Assembly (NCBI RefSeq): GCF_017896165.1
Contig: NZ_JAFCNB010000001.1
Location: forward strand, 716,382 to 780,381
From: Microbispora oryzae
GTDB lineage: Bacteria > Actinomycetota > Actinomycetes > Streptosporangiales > Streptosporangiaceae
Reading direction: 5' to 3'
DNA length: 64,000 nucleotides
Shown here: one piece after another, positions 43,438 to 51,838 of the stretch
How the letters are laid out: the number at the start of each line of letters is the position of its first letter
Position numbering within the stretch: position 1 is the stretch's first letter
Position numbers and translations under genes: made by a program
Notes under the pieces: model-generated
Database searches by the model: none
Told to the model about the DNA's origin: nothing
The model's input: only the letters and a program-made list of their open reading frames with translations

Positions 43438-44351
43438 GCGAGCGGGTGCAGCGGCTCGGCCTTGTCCTCGTCGAGGATGTCGGCGGCCGACCGCACGATC
43501 AGCGGGTCGGGCGTGCCGACGATCTCGTGATCCTTGTCCGAGTAGTCGAACAGCGACAGGACGTGCCGCATCGCCTCCAGGCGGCCGCGCTTCTTGTCGT
43601 TGCTCTTGATGATGGTCCATGGGGCGTCGTCGGTGTCGGTGTTGAGGAACATGTCCTCCTTGGCCCGCGTGTAGCCGTCCCACAGGTCGAGCGAGGCGAT
43701 GTCCATCGGTGAGAGCTTCCACTGCCGCACCGGGTCGACCTGGCGGATGACGAACCGCGTCCGCTGCTCGGCCCGGGAGACCGAGAACCACAGCTTGACC
43801 AGGCGGATGCCGTCCCTGACGAGCATGCGCTCGAACAGCGGCGCCTGGAACATGAACTCCTGGTACTCCTCCTCGGTGCAGAAGCCCATGACGCGCTCCA
43901 CCCCGGCCCGGTTGTACCAGGACCGGTCGAACAGCGCCATCTCCCCGGCGGCGGGTAGATGTTGGACGTACCGCTGGAAGTACCACTGGGTGCGTTCGCG
44001 CTCGCTGGGCTTCTCCAGGGCCACCACGGTCGCGCCGCGCGGGTTGAGATGCTCCATGAAACGCTTGATCGTGCCGCCCTTGCCGGCGGCGTCCCGTCCC
44101 TCGAACAAGATGATCAGCCGGCCGCCGCTGGCCTTGAGCCAGTACTGCAGCTTCAGCAGTTCGATCTGCAGCAGCCGCTTCTCGCGGTCGTACTGGTGGC
44201 GGTGCAGCCGGTGGTCATAGGGGTAGTGCTCCCGCCAGGTGTCCACGGGCCGGCCGTCGGCCCGGACCAGCACCGGGTCGTCGTCCTCATCGTCGATCAC
44301 CTTCAGTCCGGGGGTGCGTCGCAGCAGCTCAACGCTGTCAATTGGGGACAT
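43434..44351 (-). CDS. ppk2: Polyphosphate kinase 2
   Basis: 305-aa class I PPK2 that transfers phosphate between polyphosphate and nucleotides. Walker A GRDAAGKGG is near 83-91, the Walker B-like FDRSWYNRAG near 145, and the lid R-x-x-x-R in VSRAEQRTRF. The C-terminal SPMDIASLDLWDGYTRAKEDMF and APWTIIKSNDKKRGRL are family hallmarks. ATG 44351 lies 5 bp after the stop of the small membrane protein, so translational coupling is likely. It is the third gene of the pit operon, tying phosphate uptake to polyphosphate use. Confidence 0.95.
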   Translation of the reverse strand: MSPIDSVELLRRTPGLKVIDDEDDDPVLVRADGRPVDTWREHYPYDHRLHRHQYDREKRLLQIELLKLQYWLKASGGRLIILFEGRDAAGKGGTIKRFMEHLNPRGATVVALEKPSERERTQWYFQRYVQHLPAAGEMALFDRSWYNRAGVERVMGFCTEEEYQEFMFQAPLFERMLVRDGIRLVKLWFSVSRAEQRTRFVIRQVDPVRQWKLSPMDIASLDLWDGYTRAKEDMFLNTDTDDAPWTIIKSNDKKRGRLEAMRHVLSLFDYSDKDHEIVGTPDPLIVRSAADILDEDKAEPLHPLA

Positions 44352-44356
44352 ACCGG

Positions 44357-44578
44357 TCACTTCGCAAGCATGACATAAAGGCCGAGCCCGGCCCCGGCAA
44401 GGACCGCCCCGAAGCAGACGACCGCGATCGCGATGCCACCCGGGTGAGCCGAAGGACCCGTCCGCGCCGCGGCGAGAACGGCGAGACCGAGGGCGTAGAC
44501 CGCCACGAGTCCCGCACCGGCCACTAAGCCGGCGACGAGGACCTTCCACAGGGCGTCGAGGTCGATGTACGGACTCAT
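44357..44578 (-). CDS. Small two-helix membrane protein in the pit-ppk2 operon
   Basis: 73 aa with two hydrophobic segments (about 12-38 and 48-70: VLVAGLVAGAGLVAVYALGLAVLAA; GGIAIAVVCFGAVLAGAGLGLYVML) and few charges. Its ATG overlaps the pit stop (ATGA), and ppk2 starts 5 bp after its stop, so it is embedded in the operon. No domain is recognised. It may assist the transporter, but that is inference. It is easily missed because a longer frame on the same strand runs through it. Confidence 0.8.
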   Translation of the reverse strand: MSPYIDLDALWKVLVAGLVAGAGLVAVYALGLAVLAAARTGPSAHPGGIAIAVVCFGAVLAGAGLGLYVMLAK

Positions 44579-45726
44579 GAGGCGTGCTCCTTCGTGGGGG
44601 CGGGGGCGAGCGTGCCGGTCCACTCGGCGTTGACGTTGCGATGGGTCACGGGTTCGCGGGAGGCGGCGAGAAAGAGGGCGCCGAACAGCAGCGCGGCGAC
44701 GGCGAAGACGGTCGCCACTCCGCCCGTGCCGCCGATGAGCGCGGCGCCCTTCCAGGCCGCGGCCCCGGTCAGCGCGGCGGCGGGCAGCGTGAGCAGCCAC
44801 GCGGTGGCCATCCGGCCCGCGACCCTCCAGCGGACCTCGGCCAGCCGCTTGCCGAGCCCGGCACCCATGATCGAGCCGCTGCAGACGTGGGTGGTCGAGA
44901 GCGGCAGGCCGAAGTGGCTGGCGGCGAGGATGACCGCCGCCGAGGAGCCCTCCGCGGCGAACCCCTGCGGGGTCTCGATCTCGGTCAGGCCCTTGCCGAG
45001 CGTCCTGATGACCCGCCAGCCGCCGATGTAGGTGCCGAGCGCGATGCTCGTGGCGCAGGCCGCGATCACCCACGTGGGCGTCCCGTCGCGCCCGCCGATC
45101 GTGTGGTTGGCCACGAGCGCGAGGGTGATCACGCCCATCGTCTTCTGGGCGTCGTTCGTGCCGTGCGCGAGCGAGACCAGCGAGGCGGAGCCGATCTGCC
45201 CCAGCCGGAAACCCCGCGCCCGGAACCGCTCCGGCACGCCACCGGTGATCCGGTAGACGAGGAAGGTGCCGAGGGTCGCGACCAGGATAGCGAAGACCGG
45301 GGCGAGGACGGCCGGCACGAGAACCTTGGCGACGATGGCCTGTCCCTTGACCGCCGACGCGCCGGCGGCGATCAGGGTGGCCCCCACCACGCCCCCGATG
45401 AGGGCGTGTGACGAGCTCGATGGAATGCCGAAGTACCAGGTCAGAAGGTTCCACGACAGGCCGCCCAGCAGGCCGGCGAACACGACGGTCAGCGTGATCG
45501 CGCCACTGTCCACGATGCCGGTCGCGATCGTCGCCGCCACCTTGAGCGACAGGAACGCCCCGACGAAGTTGAGTACGGCCGAAAGGGCCACCGCCACGCG
45601 CGGCCGCAGCGCGCCCGTCGCGATGGAGGTCGCCATCGCGTTGGCCGTGTCATGGAACCCGTTGGTGAAATCGAATGCCAGCGCCGAAACTACGACGACG
45701 GCGAGAAGCACGACGTTCGCGTCCAC
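44575..45726 (-). CDS. pit: PiT family low-affinity inorganic phosphate transporter
   Basis: 383-aa multi-helix membrane protein with the duplicated PiT signature: DFTNGFHDTANAMATSIATG (19-38) and SLAHGTNDAQKTMGV (near 182-196). Also GIPSSSSHALIGG in the first half and GLPLSTTHVCSGSIMGAG in the second, both typical. It imports phosphate with a cation. It heads the pit-(73 aa)-ppk2 unit, and a PHO-box-like pair of 11-bp direct repeats lies 50-71 bp upstream. Confidence 0.95.
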   Translation of the reverse strand: MDANVVLLAVVVVSALAFDFTNGFHDTANAMATSIATGALRPRVAVALSAVLNFVGAFLSLKVAATIATGIVDSGAITLTVVFAGLLGGLSWNLLTWYFGIPSSSSHALIGGVVGATLIAAGASAVKGQAIVAKVLVPAVLAPVFAILVATLGTFLVYRITGGVPERFRARGFRLGQIGSASLVSLAHGTNDAQKTMGVITLALVANHTIGGRDGTPTWVIAACATSIALGTYIGGWRVIRTLGKGLTEIETPQGFAAEGSSAAVILAASHFGLPLSTTHVCSGSIMGAGLGKRLAEVRWRVAGRMATAWLLTLPAAALTGAAAWKGAALIGGTGGVATVFAVAALLFGALFLAASREPVTHRNVNAEWTGTLAPAPTKEHAS

Positions 45727-45775
45727 GACCCTGACACTGCGCCAATCGATGCCCGCTTAACCGCCCGCCGGCACT

Positions 45776-45797
45776 GTTCGCCCAGAATTCACCCGCT
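45776..45797. promoter_or_regulatory. PHO-box-like direct repeats upstream of pit
   Basis: Two adjacent 11-bp units GTTCGCCCAGA and ATTCACCCGCT, close to the Streptomyces PhoP box (two GTTCACC-type 11-mers). They read on the plus strand, opposite to pit, 50 bp from its start codon. Confidence 0.45.
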
Positions 45798-45881
45798 CGC
45801 GAGCCGGGCTCGTGTCCGCCCGGCCACCTCGCCGCCGGAACAGGCGGGACAGGAACGGGCGGCGGCCGGACGCGGCGCGAC

Positions 45882-47327
45882 TCACAGGGTGAGGCCGGTG
45901 AGGACCATGACCTTCTCGTGGGTCAGGTCCTCCATCGCCGATCGCAGGCCCTCCCGGCCCACGCCCGACTCCTTCACCCCGCCGTACGGCATCTGGTCGG
46001 CGCGGTAGGACGGCACGTCGCCGATGATCAGGCCGCCGACCTCCAGCTCCCGGTTCGCCCGGAAGGCGATGTCGAGGCTGCGGGTGAAGACCCCTGCCTG
46101 CAGGCCGTACCGGGAGTCGTTGACCGCGGCGAATGCCTCGTCGACCGACGCGACCCGCTGCACGACCATGACCGGCCCGAAAACCTCCTCGCGGCAGACC
46201 TTCGCGTCCGCGGGCACTCCGGTGAGCACGGTGGGGGCGATCGCTGCGCCGTCCCTCGTGCCGCCGGTCAGCAGCCGGGCGCCGGCCGCGACGGCCTCGT
46301 TGATCCAGCCCTCCACGCGCTCCGCGGCGGCCTGGCTGACAAGGGGACCCACCTGCGTCTTGTCGTCGCCGGGGTCACCGGTGACGAGCGCCCCGACGGC
46401 GTCGAGCAGCTTGCCGGTGAACTCGTCGGCCACGGCGTCCTCAACGATGACCCGCTGGACGGCGATGCAGCTCTGACCGGCCTGGTAGTTGGAGAACAGG
46501 GCGATCCGGGCGGCCGCCCGGTCGATGTCGGCGTCGGCAAGCACCACGGCCGCGGCGTTGCCGCCCAGCTCCAGGGTGACGTGCTTGCGCGGCACCCTGT
46601 CCATGATCGAGAAGCCGACCGGCCCCGAGCCGGTGAACGACACCACCGGCAGCCGGGGATCGTCCACGAGCGCCCCGGCGCGGTCGTTCGGCACCGGCAG
46701 GACCGAGAACATCCCCTCGGGCAGGGCGGTCTCGGCGAGGATCTCTCCCAGCACGAGCGCGGTCAGCGGGGTCGCCGGCGCGGGCTTCACCACAATGGGA
46801 GCGCCCACCGCGATCGCCGGAGCGACCTTGTGCGCCACCAGGTTGAGCGGGAAGTTGAACGGCGTGATGCCCAGGACCGGCCCGTACGGTACCCGTGAGA
46901 TGTAGGCGAGGCGGCCTTCGGCCGCGGGCTCGGTGTCGAGCCGCTGCACCTCGCCGCCGAACCGGCGGGTCTCCTCGGCGGCGAAGCGGAAGGTCGACAC
47001 GGCCCTGGCGACCTCACCGCGCGCCCAGAAGACGGGCTTGCCGTTCTCCGCGGTGATGAGCCGGGCGATCTCCTCGGCCCGCTCCCCGAGGCGGCGCGAG
47101 ACGTGCGCCAGCGCCTCGGCGCGCACGTGGAGGGGGAGGGCGGCGGCCCGCGCCCGCACCGCGTCGGCCGCGGCCACGGCCTGCTCGACCTGCTCGTCGG
47201 TGGGCACCGAGTGGACGCCGACCACCCGTCCGTCGTGCGGGCTGGTGACGGCCTCCTCGGCGTCCCCGGTCGCGGGACGGCCGGCGAGCCAGAAGGGGCG
47301 GGGCTCGGAGCTGCGGTTCTCGTCCAT
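45882..47327 (-). CDS. NAD(P)-dependent aldehyde dehydrogenase
   Basis: 481 aa. ALDH superfamily: NFPLNLVAHKVAPAIAVG, PIVVKPAPATPLTAL, glutamate in LELGG near 252, catalytic Cys in GQSCIAVQRV near 286, and EEVFGPVMVV. Substrate class is not fixed by motif; the sequence resembles lactaldehyde/glyceraldehyde-type ALDHs. Its neighbours (two PucR genes, transaminases, mmsA, polyamine-type binding protein) suggest oxidation of an aldehyde from amine breakdown. ATG 47327 is used; another ATG three codons earlier is possible. Divergent from a TetR gene (227-bp gap). Confidence 0.9.
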   Translation of the reverse strand: MDENRSSEPRPFWLAGRPATGDAEEAVTSPHDGRVVGVHSVPTDEQVEQAVAAADAVRARAAALPLHVRAEALAHVSRRLGERAEEIARLITAENGKPVFWARGEVARAVSTFRFAAEETRRFGGEVQRLDTEPAAEGRLAYISRVPYGPVLGITPFNFPLNLVAHKVAPAIAVGAPIVVKPAPATPLTALVLGEILAETALPEGMFSVLPVPNDRAGALVDDPRLPVVSFTGSGPVGFSIMDRVPRKHVTLELGGNAAAVVLADADIDRAAARIALFSNYQAGQSCIAVQRVIVEDAVADEFTGKLLDAVGALVTGDPGDDKTQVGPLVSQAAAERVEGWINEAVAAGARLLTGGTRDGAAIAPTVLTGVPADAKVCREEVFGPVMVVQRVASVDEAFAAVNDSRYGLQAGVFTRSLDIAFRANRELEVGGLIIGDVPSYRADQMPYGGVKESGVGREGLRSAMEDLTHEKVMVLTGLTL

Positions 47328-47554
47328 GTCTCTCACGGTCTCTCACGCTATGCCGGCCCGATGGGGCCGTCGCTACTCCACCACGGCCAATCGAGCCCCG
47401 GGGGCGCGCCACGCTGGACAATTCCCGGGATGTAACGGATGAAGCGCGATTTCGGAGTGTTTTCCGTTTCACATCGGTTTGAAAGCCCGGCGGCATGGTT
47501 AAGTCATGTTCCGGGTCTGTCGCGGGACCCCCAAATGAGAAGGGCTCGTCGCTG

Positions 47555-48205
47555 ATGGGTACGCCGGCGCCGCTCGGACTTCAGGGTGCCTACGCACGCG
47601 GCCACCGGAGCAACTACGACGAGTTGCGCACCCGACTACTGGATGTCGCCAACGACCTGCTGGGTTCCGCGGGGCCGGAGAGCCTCACCGTCCGCAGGAT
47701 CGCCGCCGAGGCCGGCTGCTCCACCCAGGTGATCTACACCATGTTCGGCGGCAAGGAGGGCCTGGCCGAGGCGCTCTATCTGGAGGGCTTCGAACGGTTC
47801 CGCCGGAGGCTTGAGGCCGTGCCGCATAGGGGGGACCCCTTCGAGCACCTGACGGCGCTCTGCCCCGCCTACCGCGAGGCCGCGCTGTCCGAGCCCGGCT
47901 ACTACAGCCTGATGTTCGAACGGGCCATCCCCGGCTTCGTGCCGAGCGAGCGGGCGCGCACCCTGGCCCGGGCCGCGCTCAACATCATCGACCGGGTGGT
48001 CGCCGACTGCATCTCGGCCGGCTATCTGGCCCCCACGCAGCCACGGAAGGTCGCCGACACGCTGTGGGCGGCGGCACAGGGAGCCCTCACGCTGGAACGT
48101 GCCGGTCACCTGCCCGACGGCACGACGTACGAGGCCGTCACCTCCGCGGCGATCAACGCGTACCTGGCCGAGCCCCGACCCGAGCGGCCCGGCGCGGCAC
48201 GCTGA
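47555..48205 (+). CDS. TetR/AcrR family regulator (WHG-domain type)
   Basis: 216 aa. HTH at about 20-65 (YDELRTRLLDVANDLLGSAG, LTVRRIAAEAGCSTQVIYTMFGGKEGLAEALYLEGF), then a C-terminal ligand domain of the WHG type (YYSLMFERAIPGFVPSERA). Divergent from the aldehyde dehydrogenase gene, its probable target. The stop codon is followed directly by nine 13-bp tandem repeats. Confidence 0.9.
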   Translation: MGTPAPLGLQGAYARGHRSNYDELRTRLLDVANDLLGSAGPESLTVRRIAAEAGCSTQVIYTMFGGKEGLAEALYLEGFERFRRRLEAVPHRGDPFEHLTALCPAYREAALSEPGYYSLMFERAIPGFVPSERARTLARAALNIIDRVVADCISAGYLAPTQPRKVADTLWAAAQGALTLERAGHLPDGTTYEAVTSAAINAYLAEPRPERPGAAR

Positions 48206-48321
48206 AGGCACCGCACACAGGCACCGCACACAGGCACCGCACACAGGCACCGCACACGACACCGCACACCGACACCGCACACAGGCACCGCACACAGGCA
48301 CCGCACACCGACACCGCGAAG
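48206..48321. repeat. 13-bp tandem repeat (9 copies) starting at the TetR stop codon
   Basis: Six exact AGGCACCGCACAC units with three variants (GACACCGCACAC, CGACACCGCACAC, CGACACCGCGAAG). The first unit begins at the base after the stop and the array fills most of the 144-bp gap to the convergent PucR gene. Confidence 0.97.
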
Positions 48322-48349
48322 ACACGGCGCCGGAACGGGAGCCCCGGCC

Positions 48350-49891
48350 TCAGCCCCTTGGCGGGTCAAGCGACAGAGCGATCCACAGCTCCGCCCTGGC
48401 CGCCGGGTCGTCGATGTCAAGGCCGAGCAACTCCTCCACCCGCTTCATCCGGTACCTGAGCGTGTGCCGGTGCACGCCGAGGCGCTGCGCGGCCACGTCC
48501 CAGTGCCCGTTGCCGGCCAGGTAGGCGCGCAGCGACTCGACCAGGTCGGCCCGGGAGCCGTACCGCCGCAGCGGGGCGAGCAGGGCCGCGGCGTATGACC
48601 TGGCCGCGTCCACGTCCAGCAGGGACAGCAGCCCCTGCCCGGCCAGCTCACCGAATCTCGCCAGCGGCGCCGCCGACGCGAGCGCGCGCTCCGCCTGGTC
48701 CAGCGCGGTGCGCAGGTCGCCCGGCGCGCTCACCCCGACCCGGCCGAACTCGGCCGCACGGACGGCCAGGCCGTCGGCGTCCGCGGGATCGGCGAGGGCC
48801 ACCAGCCGCCCCTCCCAGGGCGCGGTGAAGCAGGGCAGGGCGTCGGCCAGCGCCTCTGGATCCGCGGTCTCGCAGGCCAGCGCGCATACCGGTTCCCCCG
48901 GCAACGTCCCGCCCAGCTCGGCGAGCGTCGCCGCCGCCGCGGACGTCTCACCGGCGAGCAGCAGCCGCAACACCGCCGTACGGACGCGCGCGGCGGTGGC
49001 GCGCTGCTCCCGCCCCTTCTCCAGCAGCAGGGTGAGCAGCGAGCCCGCGGCGTTGACGACGGTGTGCGCGGTGGGAGTGAAACCTCGCCGCGATCCGACC
49101 GCCAGAAAGCCCCCGCGGCCCACCGGCCGCACGACGGCGTGCTCTCCTGGCGTCACGACGGCCAGGCTCGCGAGCGCCGGCGCCGCCCGCAGCCGGGCCA
49201 GCTCCGGCTCCAGCGACCGTGCCGCCGCCTCCGCCCAGTCGTCGACGCCCCCCTCGCCGAGTGCTCGGCCGGTGAGCGCCCGGTCAGTGACGGCCCGGTC
49301 AGTGACGGCGGCGTCCGCCGCGTGCCGGACGGCTCCCGCCTCGTCGAGCAGGAGGACCCAGCCGCCGATCTCCCTGGCGAGGCGGTCCACGACGGATCGC
49401 GCGCCGTCCTGCCGCAGCGCCGCCCGGGTCAGCCGCCCCTGGGCGGCGAACCCCTGGCTGATCTCCTCGTACTGCTCGGCCGCGAGCAGTTCACTGACGG
49501 CCTTGCCGACGGCGATGAACGCCGTCTCGCGCGGCACCTCCAGCAGAGGCAGCCCGGCGGCCCCGGCCGCCTCGACGAACGACGGCGGCACCGCGTCGTG
49601 GCTCAGGCCCACTCCGAATCCCAGTCCGGTGGCTCCCCCGGCCACCAACCGGGTGACGTAGGGTGTGGCGTCGTCCGCGCTCAGCCGCATGCCGGTGGTC
49701 AGCACCAGCTCGCCGCCCTCCAGGAAGGGCGTGGGGTCCTCCAGTTCGCTGACCGCGACCCAGCGCACCGGGCGGTCCAGCGCGTCCCCGCCGGCCAGGA
49801 CCCGCAGGCGGAGCGGCGCGATCGCGGCCACCCGCCGCAGTGTGGGCGCCACAGCCCCTCCCCGACGTCCAGACTTGTCCGATATGGCCAA
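48350..49891 (-). CDS. PucR family transcriptional regulator
   Basis: 513 aa. N-terminal PucR purine-catabolism-type domain (about 10-130; LRRVAAIAPLRLRVLAGGDALDRPVRWV, ELVLTTGMRLS), a central GGDEF-like region, and a C-terminal PucR HTH (about 440-500; YLAGNGHWDVAAQRLGVHRHTLRYRMKRVEELLGLDID). The start is TTG at 49891 with AAGGA seven bases upstream. Divergent from a GabT-like transaminase (66-bp gap), so it probably activates that gene, as GabR-type PucR regulators do. Confidence 0.93.
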   Translation of the reverse strand: MAISDKSGRRGGAVAPTLRRVAAIAPLRLRVLAGGDALDRPVRWVAVSELEDPTPFLEGGELVLTTGMRLSADDATPYVTRLVAGGATGLGFGVGLSHDAVPPSFVEAAGAAGLPLLEVPRETAFIAVGKAVSELLAAEQYEEISQGFAAQGRLTRAALRQDGARSVVDRLAREIGGWVLLLDEAGAVRHAADAAVTDRAVTDRALTGRALGEGGVDDWAEAAARSLEPELARLRAAPALASLAVVTPGEHAVVRPVGRGGFLAVGSRRGFTPTAHTVVNAAGSLLTLLLEKGREQRATAARVRTAVLRLLLAGETSAAAATLAELGGTLPGEPVCALACETADPEALADALPCFTAPWEGRLVALADPADADGLAVRAAEFGRVGVSAPGDLRTALDQAERALASAAPLARFGELAGQGLLSLLDVDAARSYAAALLAPLRRYGSRADLVESLRAYLAGNGHWDVAAQRLGVHRHTLRYRMKRVEELLGLDIDDPAARAELWIALSLDPPRG

Positions 49892-49957
49892 ATCGCTGTC
49901 CTTATTCTGCCACGCCGACGTATCGGCAGTTCGGAACGGCGGCCGTACCGTCGGGCT

Positions 49958-51316
49958 ATGAGCACTGCCACCACGCAGGGCGGCCCGCAGCTTCCGCAGG
50001 AGCGCCGCCTCGTCACCGAGATTCCCGGCCCCCGCTCACGGGAACTGCTCGCGCGCAAGCAGTCGGCCGTGCCGCCGGGGATCGGCACCACGCTCCCCGT
50101 CTTCGTGACCCACGCCGGCGGTGGCGTCGCGGTCGACGTCGACGGCAACTCGCTCATCGACTTCGGCTCCGGCATCGCGGTGACCAGTGTCGGCAACTCG
50201 GCGCCCCGCGTCGTCGAGCGGGTGCGCCGCCAGGTGGGCGACTTCACGCACACCTGCTTCATGGTCACCCCTTACGAGTCGTACGTGGCGGTCTGCGAGC
50301 GGCTCAACGAGCTGACACCTGGCGACCACGCGAAGCGCTCGTTCCTGGTGAACAGCGGAGCCGAGGCCGTGGAGAACGCGGTGAAGGTGGCCAGGCACGC
50401 CACCGGCCGTCCGGCGGTGGTCGTGTTCGACCACGGCTACCACGGCCGGACGCTGCTGACGATGACGCTGACGGCCAAGAACATGCCGTACAAGGACGGG
50501 TTCGGGCCGTTCGCGCCGGAGGTGTACCGGGCGCCCCTGGCGTACCCGTTCCGCTGGCCCACCGGCCCGGAGAACTGCGCGGAGGAGGCGGCCGCGCAGG
50601 CGATCGACATGATCGAGAAGCAGATCGGCGCGGAGCACGTCGCGGCGGTCGTCATCGAGCCGATCGCGGGCGAGGGCGGTTTCATCGTGCCGGCCCGCGG
50701 CTTCCTGCCCCGCATCGCGGAGTTCTGCCGGGCCAACGGCATCGTCTTCATCGCCGACGAGGTCCAGACGGGCTTCGCGAGGACCGGCGACCTGTTCGCC
50801 TGCGAGGACGAGGGCGTCGTCCCCGACATCATCTGCACCGCGAAGGGCATCGCGGGCGGCCTGCCGCTCGCCGCGGTGACCGGCCGGGCCGACCTGCTCG
50901 ACTCCGTCCACGTGAGCGGCCTCGGCGGCACGTACGGCGGCAACCCGCTCGCCTGCGAGGCGGCACTCGGCGTGCTGGAGACCATCGAACAGGACAAGCT
51001 CGTCGACCGGGCCCGGCACATCGAGGAGGTCATGCTCCCGCGCCTGCGCGCGCTGCGGGAGCGGTACGACATCGTGGGCGACGTCCGCGGCCGGGGCGCC
51101 ATGATCGCGGTGGAACTGGTCCGGCCGGGCACCCGGGAGCCGCTACCGGCCGGCCCGGTCGCCGCGCGGTGCCACGCGGAGGGTCTCATCGTGCTCACCG
51201 CGGGCACCTACGGCAACGTGCTGCGGTTCCTGCCTCCCCTGGTGATCCCCGACCACCTGCTGGAGGAGGGCTTGTCGATCGTCGAAAGAGCGATCGCGGC
51301 AGCCTCGACCGTTTAA
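49958..51316 (+). CDS. gabT: 4-aminobutyrate (GABA) transaminase-like aminotransferase
   Basis: 452-aa class III PLP aminotransferase. SGIAVTSVGNSAPRVVERV, FLVNSGAEAVENAVKVARH, DHGYHGRTLLTMTLT, EPIAGEGGF, ADEVQTGFARTG and PLP lysine K296 in CTAKGIAGG match GabT-type enzymes, which move the amino group from GABA (or beta-alanine/5-aminovalerate) to 2-oxoglutarate. Divergently paired with a PucR regulator. It ends in an intrinsic terminator with U-tract. Exact substrate is inferred. Confidence 0.9.
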   Translation: MSTATTQGGPQLPQERRLVTEIPGPRSRELLARKQSAVPPGIGTTLPVFVTHAGGGVAVDVDGNSLIDFGSGIAVTSVGNSAPRVVERVRRQVGDFTHTCFMVTPYESYVAVCERLNELTPGDHAKRSFLVNSGAEAVENAVKVARHATGRPAVVVFDHGYHGRTLLTMTLTAKNMPYKDGFGPFAPEVYRAPLAYPFRWPTGPENCAEEAAAQAIDMIEKQIGAEHVAAVVIEPIAGEGGFIVPARGFLPRIAEFCRANGIVFIADEVQTGFARTGDLFACEDEGVVPDIICTAKGIAGGLPLAAVTGRADLLDSVHVSGLGGTYGGNPLACEAALGVLETIEQDKLVDRARHIEEVMLPRLRALRERYDIVGDVRGRGAMIAVELVRPGTREPLPAGPVAARCHAEGLIVLTAGTYGNVLRFLPPLVIPDHLLEEGLSIVERAIAAASTV

Positions 51317-51324
51317 ATACCCCC

Positions 51325-51361
51325 AAAAGGGGCACCCGGCTTGTTGCCAGGTGTCCCTTTT
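51325..51361 (+). terminator. Intrinsic terminator of gabT
   Basis: Stem AAAAGGGGCACC / GGTGTCCCTTTT (one G-U pair) with a 13-nt loop and a T-rich 3' side, 9 bp after the gabT stop. Confidence 0.85.
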
Positions 51362-51417
51362 GTTGTTATAAGGCTCGCGTTATGCCTCGATTTAACTGGA
51401 ACTTTGGTCGACCCTCG

Positions 51418-51463
51418 CCGATCACAATCGGTAACCACGTTATAACGGTTCCGATAGGCGATC
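51418..51463. promoter_or_regulatory. Imperfect inverted repeat in the promoter of the CxxC protein
   Basis: CGATCACAATCGGTAACC facing GGTTCCGATAGGCGATCG across ACGTTATAAC, directly upstream of the small-protein gene. An AT-rich promoter with an operator-like shape; the regulator is unknown. Confidence 0.4.
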
Positions 51464-51477
51464 GAGGGGGGACGTTG

Positions 51478-51726
51478 ATGAGCTGGAACCCGAATGACGC
51501 CGAAGGGCCCGACCTGACGTTCGACCCGGACGGTCTGACGATGACCCAGCGCGACGGCGACGCGTGCGTCGTCTGCCACAAGAAGTGGCCGCGCCCCCGG
51601 GTGAAGGTGGGGACGCTGCCCGACAGCGCACCCGTCCACGCCTGTGACGACTGCGCGGAGGCCCTGCTTCCCGTGTCGGACCCGACGGTGCCCCTGCCCC
51701 GCCGATGGCGCGCCGCGATGTCCTAA
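51478..51726 (+). CDS. Small CxxC/CxxC putative zinc-binding protein
   Basis: 82-aa hypothetical protein with four cysteines as CVVCHKKW and HACDDCAE, spaced about 23 residues, which look like a zinc ribbon. Polar Asp/Pro N-terminus. ATG 51478 follows GAGGGGGG six bases upstream; an in-frame ATG at 51382 would add 32 residues and run through the promoter-like inverted repeat, so it is not preferred. No homologue is recognised by eye. It lies between gabT and the convergent binding-protein gene. Confidence 0.65.
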   Translation: MSWNPNDAEGPDLTFDPDGLTMTQRDGDACVVCHKKWPRPRVKVGTLPDSAPVHACDDCAEALLPVSDPTVPLPRRWRAAMS

Positions 51727-51838
51727 CTGTCCGCTCATTACCGGCGTATGTCCTGATTTGCGACTTACGCCAACCTTGAGCGTCTCTTTTGCGATCGGCG
51801 CGATCGAACCCGTCGGTCGGGCCCGGCCGATCGGCCGG

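Noticed and set aside
48206..48321. Possible CRISPR array
   Set aside because: Units are 13 bp, directly adjacent and without spacers; no cas genes nearby. It is a tandem repeat.
51823..51838. 16-bp palindrome CCGGCCGATCGGCCGG as an operator
   Set aside because: It is directly at the 3' end of the binding-protein gene in a convergent gap, so terminator function or chance in GC-rich DNA is more likely.
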